DNA of 64,000 nt, from the NCBI RefSeq assembly GCF_900111885.1, contig NZ_FOKG01000007.1, positions 248,001-312,000 of the forward strand. The letters are read 5' to 3'. How positions within the stretch are numbered: position 1 is the stretch's first letter; every line of letters starts with the position of its first letter. The notes beneath the pieces were generated by a model, which did no database searches, was not told where the DNA came from, and worked only from the letters and a program-made list of their open reading frames with translations. Shown here one piece after another: positions 24,713 to 33,066 of this stretch. This DNA is from Amycolatopsis marina (GTDB taxonomy: Bacteria; Actinomycetota; Actinomycetes; Mycobacteriales; Pseudonocardiaceae). The translations under genes were made by a program, and so were the position numbers.

Positions 24713-25546
24713 ATGTGGGACCCGGGGAAGTATCTGGACTACGACGACCTGCGTGCCCGGCCGTTTCATGACCTGATCGGGCGAATTGGCGCGAGGGCGC
24801 CCAGGCGGGTGGTCGACCTCGGCTGCGGGCCGGGGCATCTCACCGGGGTGCTGCGTGAGCGTTGGCCTGGTGCCGAGGTCGAGGCCCTGGACAGTTCGCC
24901 GGAGATGGTGGCGGCCGCCCGTGCGGCCGGTGTGGCTGCCGAGGTGGCCGACGTCCGGACCTGGAAGCCGCGCGCGGATACCGACGTGGTGGTGAGCAAC
25001 GCCGTGCTGCAGTGGGTGCCGGAGCACAGGGAGCTGCTCCGGCGCTGGGTCGGGGAGTTGCCGGAGGGTGCGTGGCTGGCGGTACAAATGCCGGGCAACT
25101 TCCGGGCACCGTCGCACGAGCTGGTGCGGTCGCTGGCCGAGCAGCCGGAGTGGGCGGACGCGCTGGCCGGGGCGGGGTTGCGCGCGGAGGACACCGTCGA
25201 TGACCCGATCGGGTATGCCGAACTGCTCGCCGAGGCGGGGTGCGCGGTGGACGCCTGGGAGACGACGTACGTGCAGCGGCTGACCGGCCGCGACGCGGTG
25301 CTGGAGTGGATCAGTGGAACCGCGTTGCGCCCGGTCAGAGCCGCGCTGGACGATGAGGGGTGGTCGCGGTTTCGCGAGCGCCTTGCCCCGCTGCTCGACG
25401 AGGCCTATCCGCCGAGAGCGGACGGCACCACGTGGTTCTCGTTCCGCCGGGTGTTCGTCGTGGCTCAGTGCCTTTCTGAGAACTCGGGTCCGCTATCGAG
25501 TCGCCAGGGCTCTGGCTTCCAGTCACTGTCCAGTCCTGCTGCATGA
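24713..25546 (+). CDS. tam: Trans-aconitate 2-methyltransferase-like SAM methyltransferase
   Basis: A 277-residue class I methyltransferase. It begins with [24 protein letters not shown], the signature of Tam, and has [12 protein letters not shown] for SAM binding and [13 protein letters not shown]. Tam methylates trans-aconitate, protecting aconitase. GGGAGG at 24702-24707 supports ATG 24713. The family normally ends shortly after [10 protein letters not shown]; here about 25 extra residues (QCLSENSG...) are read from an inverted repeat at 25489-25569, which looks like an inserted element that altered the C-terminus. Confidence 0.85.
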   Translation: MWDPGKYLDYDDLRARPFHDLIGRIGARAPRRVVDLGCGPGHLTGVLRERWPGAEVEALDSSPEMVAAARAAGVAAEVADVRTWKPRADTDVVVSNAVLQWVPEHRELLRRWVGELPEGAWLAVQMPGNFRAPSHELVRSLAEQPEWADALAGAGLRAEDTVDDPIGYAELLAEAGCAVDAWETTYVQRLTGRDAVLEWISGTALRPVRAALDDEGWSRFRERLAPLLDEAYPPRADGTTWFSFRRVFVVAQCLSENSGPLSSRQGSGFQSLSSPAA

Positions 25547-25569
25547 CGCCCTGTCGCCTCGATAGCGGG
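25489..25569. repeat. Inverted repeat overlapping the 3' end of the methyltransferase gene
   Basis: 22-bp arms at 25489-25510 and 25548-25569 match in inverse at about 19 positions (core CCGCTATCGAG), with a 37-base loop. It supplies the last codons and the stop of the methyltransferase. It may act as a terminator hairpin, or it may be a small mobile repeat. Confidence 0.6.
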
Positions 25570-25632
25570 ACTGCGTCGGCCGAGTTCCACAGATCACCTC
25601 GATCACGCATTCCACCGTTCCCAGACGCCCTC

Positions 25633-25884
25633 TCAGGCCTGAGTGGTCTGGGCTTCACCCCGTCCACCTGAGCCGTTGCCGCTGTGCACCGGCCTGCGCC
25701 GGGAGAAGGGGGCCTTCTCGCCGAGCTTCTCGCCGACCTTCGCCCTGGCCACCCCGGCCGCGCCCTGCACGGCGGGGTGGTCGGTGATCCGGCGGTAGTT
25801 GCGCACGATCTGCTCGTATCGCCCTCGGCCGGCTCGGGCACCCAGCACGTAACCCACGGCCGCGCCAAGTAGGAACTTCTTCAT
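25633..25884 (-). CDS. Small YtxH-like protein
   Basis: An 83-residue protein starting MKKFLLGAAVGYVLGARAGRGRYEQI, the glycine-rich membrane segment plus basic turn typical of YtxH-type proteins, followed by a helix (YRRITDHPAVQGAAGVARAKVGEKLGE) and a polar tail. ATG 25884 has GAGGAGG at a good distance; the GTG nine bases earlier is too close to it. Convergent with the methyltransferase gene. Function unknown; such proteins are often linked to envelope stress. Confidence 0.75.
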   Translation of the reverse strand: MKKFLLGAAVGYVLGARAGRGRYEQIVRNYRRITDHPAVQGAAGVARAKVGEKLGEKAPFSRRRPVHSGNGSGGRGEAQTTQA

Positions 25885-26051
25885 GCTCCGCACCCCTCCT
25901 CGTCCTCGTGTGCTCGACTACTCATTGTCCCTCACATGGCGGTGGCGTGCGCGTGAGCGGACAGCCGGGGGTGCCTGACAGGAGCCGATAGGTGATGCGT
26001 TAGAGTATTTCTCGTTGGGACGGAGCGATCCAGGCCAGCACAACAGCGTTC

Positions 26052-26124
26052 CCCTGTAGCTCAACTGGCAGAGCATTCGGCTGTTAACCGGAGGGTTGTT
26101 GGTTCGAGTCCAACCGGGGGAGCA
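26052..26124 (+). tRNA. tRNA-Asn (anticodon GTT)
   Basis: A full cloverleaf of 73 bases: acceptor TCCCCTG pairs with CGGGGGA, D arm GCTC...GAGC, anticodon loop CTGTTAA with GTT at 26085-26087, T arm GTTGG-TTCGAGT-CCAAC, discriminator G. CCA is not encoded. A TAGAGT hexamer at 26001-26006 is a possible -10. An intrinsic terminator follows at 26130. Confidence 0.97.
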
Positions 26125-26129
26125 CTCGC

Positions 26130-26158
26130 CCCAGGCCACAGGCCTGGGGCTTTTTTCT
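26130..26158 (+). terminator. Intrinsic terminator of tRNA-Asn
   Basis: A nine-base GC-rich stem (GCCCCAGGC with GCCTGGGGC) with a five-base loop is followed by a run of six T. It begins six bases after the tRNA. It is the clearest rho-independent terminator in the window. Confidence 0.95.
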
Positions 26159-26199
26159 GTCCGGGGGACGGGTGGCGGATCGCACGAAAACTACAGGTG

Positions 26200-26284
26200 G
26201 CACTTTCCCGCAAAAGTGCACGGCTTGAGACTCTCCGCCCCTGGTCATGGGGTTGACCTCTCGCACTTTCCCGGGAAAGTGCGA
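26200..26284. repeat. Two copies of a GCACTTT-N6-AAAGTGC palindrome
   Basis: The first copy is at 26200-26219 and the second at 26263-26282; the second extends to a perfect 24-base palindrome from 26261 to 26284. They lie about 60 bases apart in the gap between the tRNA terminator and the HNH gene at 26403. They could be regulator sites for that gene or members of a dispersed palindromic repeat family. Confidence 0.75.
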
Positions 26285-26402
26285 TGGGCGGCGGGTGCGG
26301 GCGCGCTGTCGGGGTGATCGGCCGGTGCCGCTTGTCGAGCGGGAATGACCGCTTGTCGACATTGCCCGTCGGTAGAACGGGTGTTCGAGTAGCGTCGGTG
26401 GT

Positions 26403-27659
26403 GTGGACGTTGACGAGCAGGTGATTCCGGCGTGGCAGCTCTCTGAGGGGGAGCTGCTCGGTGGGCTGCTCGAGTCCGAAAAGGTTTTGCGCCAGCAGTA
26501 CGGGCGGATGCTGGAACTTGTTGCAGAGACGGAGAAGCGGGGTGCCGCTGTCGCGCAGGGGTATGCGGGGACGGTGTCGTTGTTGATGGTGGCGTTGCAT
26601 CTGACTCGAGGTGAGGCGAAGGCCCGGGTGGCGCAGGCGACGACTCCGATGCCGGTGGTGGAGGAGGCTTTGCGGGCGGGGGAGATCGGTGCCGCGCAGG
26701 TGCGGGAGATTCAGAAGGTCCTTGCCCAGGCGCCGGATGCTCTTCCCGAGGTTGAGCGGCTCGCGACAGAGGACACCTTGGTGGAGCTGGGTCGGCAGGC
26801 CAGCGCGACCGAGGTTGCCAAGGTGGGGCAGCGGATCTTGGGCCACTGGGATGTGGAGAACGCCCCGCCGAAGGATCGGGAACGGTCTGCGGGGCCGTAT
26901 CGGGAGTTTTACGGCCGGTATCGCCGGGATGGGCAGTATGTGTTCTCCGGCCAGCTGGATCCGGAGTCCGCCGGGGAGCTGGAAGGCGTCTTGCATCCGC
27001 TGGCCAAGCCAGACCCGGCGGATGCCGACGGCACCCCGGATCGGCGCAGTATCGCGCAGCGGCAGGGCGACGCGCTGGCGGAGATCATCGATCGCACCGC
27101 CCGCGCCGACGATCTGCCCACCGCCGGCGGCGAACGCGCCGTGGTGACGGTGACCGTGTCGCTCGCGGAGTTGGAGCAGCGCGCCGAGACCGCGATGCTG
27201 AATGCGAGCGGCTACACCTCGATCAGTCAGCTCCGGCGCTGGTGCTGTGAAGCGAAGGTGCTGCCCGCCGTGCTCGGCAGGCAGGGCGAGGTCCTCGACC
27301 TCGGCCGTGCCCAGCGCCTCGCCACCCCGGCCCAGAGACGGGCCCTCGCCATCCGGGACCGGGGATGCGTCCGGCCGGGCTGCACACGCGGCCCGAAGTG
27401 GTGTCAGGTTCACCACGTGATCTCGTGGATCGACAACGGACTGTCCGATCTGGACAACATGATCCTCGTCTGCGCTCGCCACCATCGGGAGTTGCATCAC
27501 ACCGGCTGGACCGTCCGCATCCGCCACGGCACCCCCGAATTCATCCCACCCGAATGGCTGGATCCCGAGCAACAGCCACTCCGCAACACCGCCCATGATC
27601 TGCCCAGCCGACGCGTGCCACGCATACCGCGCCAGCGCCACGCGAGCCCAATTCCCTAG
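26403..27659 (+). CDS. HNH endonuclease signature protein with DUF222 (13E12 repeat family)
   Basis: A 418-residue protein of the actinobacterial 13E12/REP13E12 family: an N-terminal DUF222 helical domain (about 10-250) and a C-terminal HNH nuclease motif (about 320-370: RDRGCVRPGCTRGPKWCQVHHVISW, then NMILVCARHHRELH), complete with zinc cysteines and catalytic His. The family is often multicopy, with some copies serving as phage-like attachment sites in mycobacteria. GTG 26403 is used. It lies next to a tRNA gene and a decayed gene, as expected for a mobile or variable site. Physiological role unknown. Confidence 0.92.
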   Translation: MDVDEQVIPAWQLSEGELLGGLLESEKVLRQQYGRMLELVAETEKRGAAVAQGYAGTVSLLMVALHLTRGEAKARVAQATTPMPVVEEALRAGEIGAAQVREIQKVLAQAPDALPEVERLATEDTLVELGRQASATEVAKVGQRILGHWDVENAPPKDRERSAGPYREFYGRYRRDGQYVFSGQLDPESAGELEGVLHPLAKPDPADADGTPDRRSIAQRQGDALAEIIDRTARADDLPTAGGERAVVTVTVSLAELEQRAETAMLNASGYTSISQLRRWCCEAKVLPAVLGRQGEVLDLGRAQRLATPAQRRALAIRDRGCVRPGCTRGPKWCQVHHVISWIDNGLSDLDNMILVCARHHRELHHTGWTVRIRHGTPEFIPPEWLDPEQQPLRNTAHDLPSRRVPRIPRQRHASPIP

Positions 27660-27730
27660 TGGCGTGCTCTCGCGAGAACATCATGAACCCGGCTCTCCGT
27701 CGCGCCTTGAGTGCCGGAACCCGGCCGCGT

Positions 27731-28647
27731 TCACCGATTAGCGGCCAGCACTGCCGCGAGGCCCTCTTGTAGATCTTTGACGAATACTCGGGAACCTCCA
27801 GGGACGGGAAATGCCCCCCGCTTTCGGGCGACCTCCATCGGACGATCTGTCGGTACCGCTCCTGTGCCCAGGGGCGCGGAGACTTCTCGATGTCACGGGG
27901 ATACATACTGATTGCTGACGGGACGTCGACCCGAAGTTCGGGATTGACCGAGTTGTGGCTTTCATAGTAAATGCGGGCCGCCGATGCGCCGGTCCGCGTC
28001 AGCCAGTACAGGGTGATGTCGTCAAGAACTCTGTCTCTGGAAATCGTCTCGAACGGGCTGTCTTCGGTGTCTGACCACTCGGCGAACTTGTCGAGGATCC
28101 AGGCAAGAAGCCCGACCGGTGAGTCGACGAGCGAGTAGCCGATGGTCTGCGGCCGAATCGCCTGCTGCTTTGCGTACGCTGCGTGGTGGCGCCAGAGATA
28201 GCGGGTTTCCTCGGTCCACTTGCGCTCGACCGCTGTCAGCCCGCCCGTGGTCAATCCGGGCGGTGCCTCCGCGAACGTGGTGTGGATGCCGAGAACGTGT
28301 GCCGGGAACCTGCCGCCGAGAACCGTGGTGATGTTTCCGCCCCAGTCGCCGCCGTGGGCTACGAACTTGCTGTAGCCGAGCCTGCCCATCAGTTCCACCC
28401 ATGTGGCCGCGATCTTTTCGGTTCCCCACCCGGTGGTGGCTGGCTTGTCGCTGTAACCGAAGCCTGGTAGCGATGGAACCACGACGTGGAACGCTGGCGC
28501 GTTTGCATCTTTCGGATCTGCCAGCTCGTCTACCACATCAATGAACTCGGCAATGCTGCCCGGCCAGCCGTGGGTCAGGAGCAGAGGAGTGGCATCTGCG
28601 CGCGTGGACCGGCGGTGCAGAAAGTGGATTCCCAGTCCGTCAATGGT
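27731..28647 (-). pseudogene. Epoxide hydrolase remnant (5' truncated, frameshifted)
   Basis: An alpha/beta-hydrolase of the epoxide hydrolase family in decay. The reading frame starts abruptly at TIDGLGIHFLHRRS, so the N-terminal lid region of about 100 residues is missing, and an in-frame stop lies just before it (28648-28650). THGWPG, HGGDWGG with the nucleophilic Asp, and GGHFPSLEVPEY are intact. One T appears lost near 27785: the proper ending FVKDLQEGLAAVLAANR continues in another frame to the stop at 27731-27733. Without this correction the frame runs on to 27541 into unrelated sequence antisense to the HNH gene. It should not give a functional enzyme. Confidence 0.85.
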
Positions 28648-28907
28648 TCAGCTCGGCTTCCTGCGTGGAAGATGCCCTCAGCGTGATCGCCGCGGACGCG
28701 ATCAGCATCATCACAGGCGAACGAGATGGAAAATTGGCCTTGTGTGCGTCGCCAACCTGCCTTCTTCGACACCAGTCAGAGTCGCACCCGCAAACGGTGT
28801 GACAAAAACGCCAGATCAGCGGAGTGATCGTTACCTCGGTACATCCAAGTGGAATCCCCACGAGTAGCGGCATCGCGACAGGCAGCGTACTTGTTGCCAT
28901 TTCCCAC

Positions 28908-29747
28908 CTAGGGCAGACCCAGCCCCCGTGCCCATATGGCATCGAGCGTGCGGGTCGGTAGTGCGGCTCGCATTGCTGCCAGGGCGCGGGCGTCGCGCCC
29001 GACCAGGTGGCGGGCGTGCGGGCGTCGGTCGGTGAGTGCGCGCTCGATGGCGGTGGCGACCGTCGCGGCTGGTTTCGTCTGCCGCTGAAGTTTTTCGCAC
29101 AGCTTCCGTTGCCCGGCGTTGTGGATGGCATAGAGCTCGCGGTGCTCGGGGCTCATGTCCTCGACGACCCCGTCGAGCAGATCCAGCATGCCGCGCCACG
29201 GATCGGTGTCGATGCATCCCGGCTCGACGAGGACCACACGGATGTCCCACGGGCGCAGCTCGACCCGGAGGTTGTCGGCCAGCGCCTCGAGTGCGAACTT
29301 CGATGCGTTGTAGATGCCGGACATCGGGATCGCCACCCGCCCGTTGACCGAGGAGACGAACACGATTCGCCCTCGGCTCTTCCGCAGCCGTGGCAGCACT
29401 GCCTGCACGACCGCGACCTGGCCGATGACGTTGACCTCCAGTTGGTGACGCAGATCCGCGAGCGCGACTGTCTCGACCGGGCCGCCGACCGCGATCCCGG
29501 CATTGTTGACCACCGCGTCGAGTCGCCCCGGTAACACGTCCGAGAGCCGGGACAGGTGCTCCGCGACGGTGATGTCCAGCTCGATCGGGCGGATCCGTGG
29601 CGACTCGGCTGCGAGCGTCTTGCCCGCCACCTCGTCGCGGACACCGGCGATGACGTCCCACCCCGAGGCGGCCAGCTGCTGCGCTGTGGCACGCCCGATG
29701 CCACGGCCCGCCCCGGTGATCAACACCGTTCCCGGTTGGCCGTTCAT
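28908..29747 (-). CDS. SDR family NAD(P)-dependent oxidoreductase
   Basis: A 279-residue classical short-chain dehydrogenase: TGAGRGIG at 11-18 for the cofactor, NNAG at 81-84, catalytic Ser near 133, Tyr146 and Lys150 (YNASK). Residues ADNLRVELRPWDIRVVLVEPG fit the retinol-dehydrogenase-like group. The absence of an acidic residue after the second strand and the Arg there (VRDE) suggest NADPH preference. Its start overlaps the cupin stop (ATGA), so the two form an operon under the inverted repeat at 30262. The substrate is unknown. Confidence 0.92.
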   Translation of the reverse strand: MNGQPGTVLITGAGRGIGRATAQQLAASGWDVIAGVRDEVAGKTLAAESPRIRPIELDITVAEHLSRLSDVLPGRLDAVVNNAGIAVGGPVETVALADLRHQLEVNVIGQVAVVQAVLPRLRKSRGRIVFVSSVNGRVAIPMSGIYNASKFALEALADNLRVELRPWDIRVVLVEPGCIDTDPWRGMLDLLDGVVEDMSPEHRELYAIHNAGQRKLCEKLQRQTKPAATVATAIERALTDRRPHARHLVGRDARALAAMRAALPTRTLDAIWARGLGLP

Positions 29748-30205
29748 CGGCCTGCCGGTTCGGCGAAGGTCACCGCATTGCGTTCGGTGACGGCGAGTAC
29801 CAGCGGCATGATCTCCTCGAAGGGCCTGTCGATCGGCACTGTGCGGGCGAAGTCGGCGAAGAACGCACCCGCGCCGTCCCCGGTGGTGAACGCAAGGAAC
29901 CTGGCGCTTTCACTGGTGACCTCGAACGTGTTCGCGGTGCCAGCCGGAATGCTGATCGTGGCACCCGCGGCGAGTTCGAAAGCCCGGCCCTCCACTTGCA
30001 CCGTGACAGCGCCTTCGAGCAGATACAGGGTCGCGGCCCACGGAGAGCGGTGTGGCGGCGCGGCCGGGCCGCGCAGCGCCTGTACCTCGAACACCTCGTA
30101 GACGCCGCCGGTGTCCTCGGCGCTCACCTTGACGATGTGAACGCCGTCGATCATGGGCAGCCGGGCTCCCTCGCCCGGTCCGCTGTAGTGCGCTGTCGTG
30201 GTCAT
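29744..30205 (-). CDS. Cupin domain-containing protein
   Basis: A 153-residue small cupin. The first cupin motif is altered (PPHRSPWAATLYLLEGAVTVQVEG, with the usual HxH reduced to a single His before the Glu region), while the second reads IPAGTANTF without the expected final His. Metal binding is therefore doubtful, and a non-catalytic or ligand-binding role is possible. First gene of the cupin-SDR pair, with an 11-6-11 inverted repeat 57 bases upstream. Function unknown. Confidence 0.85.
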   Translation of the reverse strand: MTTTAHYSGPGEGARLPMIDGVHIVKVSAEDTGGVYEVFEVQALRGPAAPPHRSPWAATLYLLEGAVTVQVEGRAFELAAGATISIPAGTANTFEVTSESARFLAFTTGDGAGAFFADFARTVPIDRPFEEIMPLVLAVTERNAVTFAEPAGR

Positions 30206-30261
30206 GCTGACTCCTGCACAGATCGGTCGGTTCCGTCGAGTGTGTGGCGCTCGGCAGCTTT

Positions 30262-30289
30262 CGGTTCGAGTAACCGGCTACTCGAACCG
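30262..30289. promoter_or_regulatory. Inverted repeat CGAGTA-N6-TACTCG (site 1)
   Basis: 11-base arms (CGGTTCGAGTA and its inverse) with a six-base centre, upstream of the cupin-SDR operon and ten bases after the stop of the LAL regulator gene. The 18-base core has the same half-sites and spacing as the repeat at 34296. Probable operator; a hairpin ending the LAL message is the alternative, but no T run follows. Confidence 0.65.
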
Positions 30290-30299
30290 GCTTCTCAAC

Positions 30300-32918
30300 T
30301 CACTCGCCGTGGAGCAGCGCCGCGAACTCACCACGATCGTTGACACCCAGTTTGTTCCCGACCCGGTACAGGTGCCCTTCGACAGTCCGCACCGAGACGA
30401 CAAGCCGCGCGGCGATCTCCCGATTGGACAGACCCTGTGCGACCAGCGTGACGATCTCGCGTTCGCGTCCGGTCAGCGGCAACGGCCGTGCGGCGGCCAC
30501 CAGGTTGGGGGTCCGCGCACCTTCACATATCGAAGCGAGGTGATGCGCCCGCCCGGCAGCGGTATTCGCCGAACCCCGCAGCCCCCTGCGGCTGTACGCC
30601 CCCACGGCCTGGGCCGCGGCTTCAGCGGCCGCCAGCGGGTCGCCCATCTGCTCCCACCGCGCCGATACGGACATCAACGCGTCGCCGTCGTGTTCGGCCA
30701 GTGCCGCCGCATGTGCGGCCGCGGCGGGCGACCTCGGTCCCCGTACCACGGTCGCGAGTTCCGCGAGCCGCCCAGCAACGGTGCGGTCACCGAAAAAGAC
30801 AGCCGTCTGCAGGGCGAACATCTCGTAGGCGGGAGCACCCCGGTCCAGTGCGAGTGCGGCCGCCCCACGCGCGGCCGCGGTCGCCTCGGTCGTGGCACCC
30901 TCCGCCGCGGCCACCCAGGCCCTGGCCAGTAGCGTGTCCGGCTCCAGGAGGGTGTACGCAGGGTGCCGTTCCGCTTCCAACTCGGCCAGCACCGCCCGTG
31001 CGGCCACAGCGTTCCCGGCCATCGCGAGTGCCTGCGTGAGGTGCAGGCGGCAGCGAAACCGGAACTCGTGCGCCGCGACCGAGGTCAGTCCCGCCCTGGC
31101 CTCGCGCAGCCAGCGCGCGGCGGTGCGCACCTGCCCGGTGGCCAGCGCGGCCTGTCCCAGCAGCACCAGGCCCATCAGGTACGCAGGCCCGGGCACGTCC
31201 GCGCTGTGCATCCGGCGATCGCGCGCCACTTGTTCGATCTCGCGAAGGTCCCCGGACAACCTCAGCGCCAGAATATGGAAGTCGCCGAGGCCGAAACTCA
31301 TGACGCCGGCGTCGAACGACCGCGCCGCCGCTCGGTAGCCGACGGGCGCCGTGCGGCGGACATCGTCGATCCGCCCCATCACCGCGGCCGCGGCCACGAC
31401 GGCGCAGGCGGCCATGATCACGGTCTGGTCATTCGTGGGGCTCGAGGCCAGCACACGCATTCCGGCGTCGAGTGCCGGTCGCGGCCGGCCGAGGGCGGCG
31501 TCGAATGCCGCGCGTACGGCGGCCAGCGGGGCCAGGCCGTGCTCGTCGTGTGCCTCTGACGCAGCGGTGTTCAGCACGGCTTCGGCCTCGGTGGCTCTGC
31601 CCAGCGTCCAGAACAGATTCGCCGCTCGTGGGATGGCCACGCGTGCGCGCGCACCGGCACCGCACGCAGCAGCGTCCAGTTCGGACAGTATCTGTTCTGC
31701 CTCAACGCCCTTGCTCAACCACGAGAGTGCGTAGGCCAACGTCAGCTTCGCGTCGAACTCGCCCCCGGCCACGACCGCGGCGCGGGCAAGCCGTTCACCC
31801 AGTGCCAGGTCGAAAAGACGAATCGCGTGGTGCGCCGCAGCGACGAACAGGGCCGGATCCGGTTCGAGGTCGGAGTCCAGGGCCAGTACGGCACGGCGCA
31901 CGACGCCGTCCGGACCGTCGGGGTTGCGGCCGTCGTCGGCGAGTGCGGTAGCGATCAGGCCACGCAGCCTCCGCGCCCGCACCAACCCCATCTCGCCCCT
32001 GCGCACTTCACCGTAGAGCGGATGCGCCAGCCGAGCCTGAAAGCGGCGGCCGTCGATGTCGGTACGGACCAGTCGCCTGGCCTCGGCCTCTTCGACCGCC
32101 TGCCCGTCGGTCAACCCGGTCAGCAACCCGATGTCCAGTGGTTCGCCCACCGCGAGCAGGTCGACGACATCGTGCATCCGGCCAGGGAGTTCGCCCATCT
32201 GCCTGCGGACGATCTCGGCGAGTTCCGCGGAAATCGCCGGACTGTCCGACCAGCGCCACACCTCCTGGATCCGGCCGAGCCGTCCCGCTTCGAGTTCGCC
32301 GTCGACCAGGTGCCGGAGGAACAGCGCGTTTCCTCCGGTCAACGACCACAACCGGCCCGCGCTGCCGCTGTCGACCGGACCGCCAAGGACAGCCTCGAGC
32401 AGTGCGGCCGTCTCGGCCTCCGACAGGGGCTGGATCTCGAGCCGCTGGAGGTGTTCGTCCTTCCACAGCGCGGTAACGGCATCCGGCGCGGGTTCGCCCG
32501 TGCGGAGGGTGAGCACCACGGTCGCGGCGCTGCGAACGACCAACTGATGCACCGCCATCGCGGACAGGTCGTCGAGCAGATGTGCGTCGTCGACGCCGAC
32601 CACCACCGGCCCCGACTCCGGACTCGGCGCCAGTGTCTCGACTGCTCGGCGAACCAACCGCGCGGGATCGCCGTGAACGTCGAGCACCCCTGCGAACGCG
32701 CCGAGGGGCATCGCGCCTGCCGATGCCGTTCCGAGTACCCAGTGCACCGCCGCGCCGCGCTCGCCGGCCAGTGCCAAGGCCTCTCGTGCAAGACGGGTCT
32801 TGCCGACACCCGCCGCCCCGGCCAGCACGAGACCGGCAGTGCCCGTGGCAGGCCGCATGGCGGCGGCGATAAACCGCAGCTCTTCATCCCGCCCGGCCAA
32901 CGGCCAGTCGCGCGCCAT
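30300..32918 (-). CDS. LuxR-family regulator of the LAL type (ATPase + HTH)
   Basis: An 872-residue large ATP-binding LuxR regulator. The Walker A motif GAAGVGKTR lies near residue 34 after LAGRDEELRFI; the Walker B region is VVGVDDAHLLDDL. The middle is a helical repeat region. The C-terminal LuxR helix-turn-helix reads LTGREREIVTLVAQGLSNREIAARLVVSVRTVEGHL. ATG 32918 is supported by homology; a TACCCT hexamer just upstream suggests an almost leaderless message. It lies between the cupin-SDR operon and the amidohydrolase, each preceded by the same inverted repeat, and is the obvious candidate regulator. The ligand is unknown. Confidence 0.93.
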   Translation of the reverse strand: MARDWPLAGRDEELRFIAAAMRPATGTAGLVLAGAAGVGKTRLAREALALAGERGAAVHWVLGTASAGAMPLGAFAGVLDVHGDPARLVRRAVETLAPSPESGPVVVGVDDAHLLDDLSAMAVHQLVVRSAATVVLTLRTGEPAPDAVTALWKDEHLQRLEIQPLSEAETAALLEAVLGGPVDSGSAGRLWSLTGGNALFLRHLVDGELEAGRLGRIQEVWRWSDSPAISAELAEIVRRQMGELPGRMHDVVDLLAVGEPLDIGLLTGLTDGQAVEEAEARRLVRTDIDGRRFQARLAHPLYGEVRRGEMGLVRARRLRGLIATALADDGRNPDGPDGVVRRAVLALDSDLEPDPALFVAAAHHAIRLFDLALGERLARAAVVAGGEFDAKLTLAYALSWLSKGVEAEQILSELDAAACGAGARARVAIPRAANLFWTLGRATEAEAVLNTAASEAHDEHGLAPLAAVRAAFDAALGRPRPALDAGMRVLASSPTNDQTVIMAACAVVAAAAVMGRIDDVRRTAPVGYRAAARSFDAGVMSFGLGDFHILALRLSGDLREIEQVARDRRMHSADVPGPAYLMGLVLLGQAALATGQVRTAARWLREARAGLTSVAAHEFRFRCRLHLTQALAMAGNAVAARAVLAELEAERHPAYTLLEPDTLLARAWVAAAEGATTEATAAARGAAALALDRGAPAYEMFALQTAVFFGDRTVAGRLAELATVVRGPRSPAAAAHAAALAEHDGDALMSVSARWEQMGDPLAAAEAAAQAVGAYSRRGLRGSANTAAGRAHHLASICEGARTPNLVAAARPLPLTGREREIVTLVAQGLSNREIAARLVVSVRTVEGHLYRVGNKLGVNDRGEFAALLHGE

Positions 32919-33066
32919 AGGAGCAAGGGTACAAACCTGCTCGGTCCGTGCGAAGACGCTCGTCAGGGCGATTCGAGCCACTTCGGCAGTCGGTGATCCC
33001 CGAGCGGAAGCGTTGCTGGCGGCGATTCCGGGTGAGCGGCAGGAGGGATGAACGGGCAACCCGGCG

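Noticed and set aside
28640-28899. An 86-codon minus-strand frame starting MATSTLPVAMPLLVG
   Set aside because: No ribosome site, no recognised family, and it overlaps the pseudogene border; coding evidence was too weak to list as a gene.
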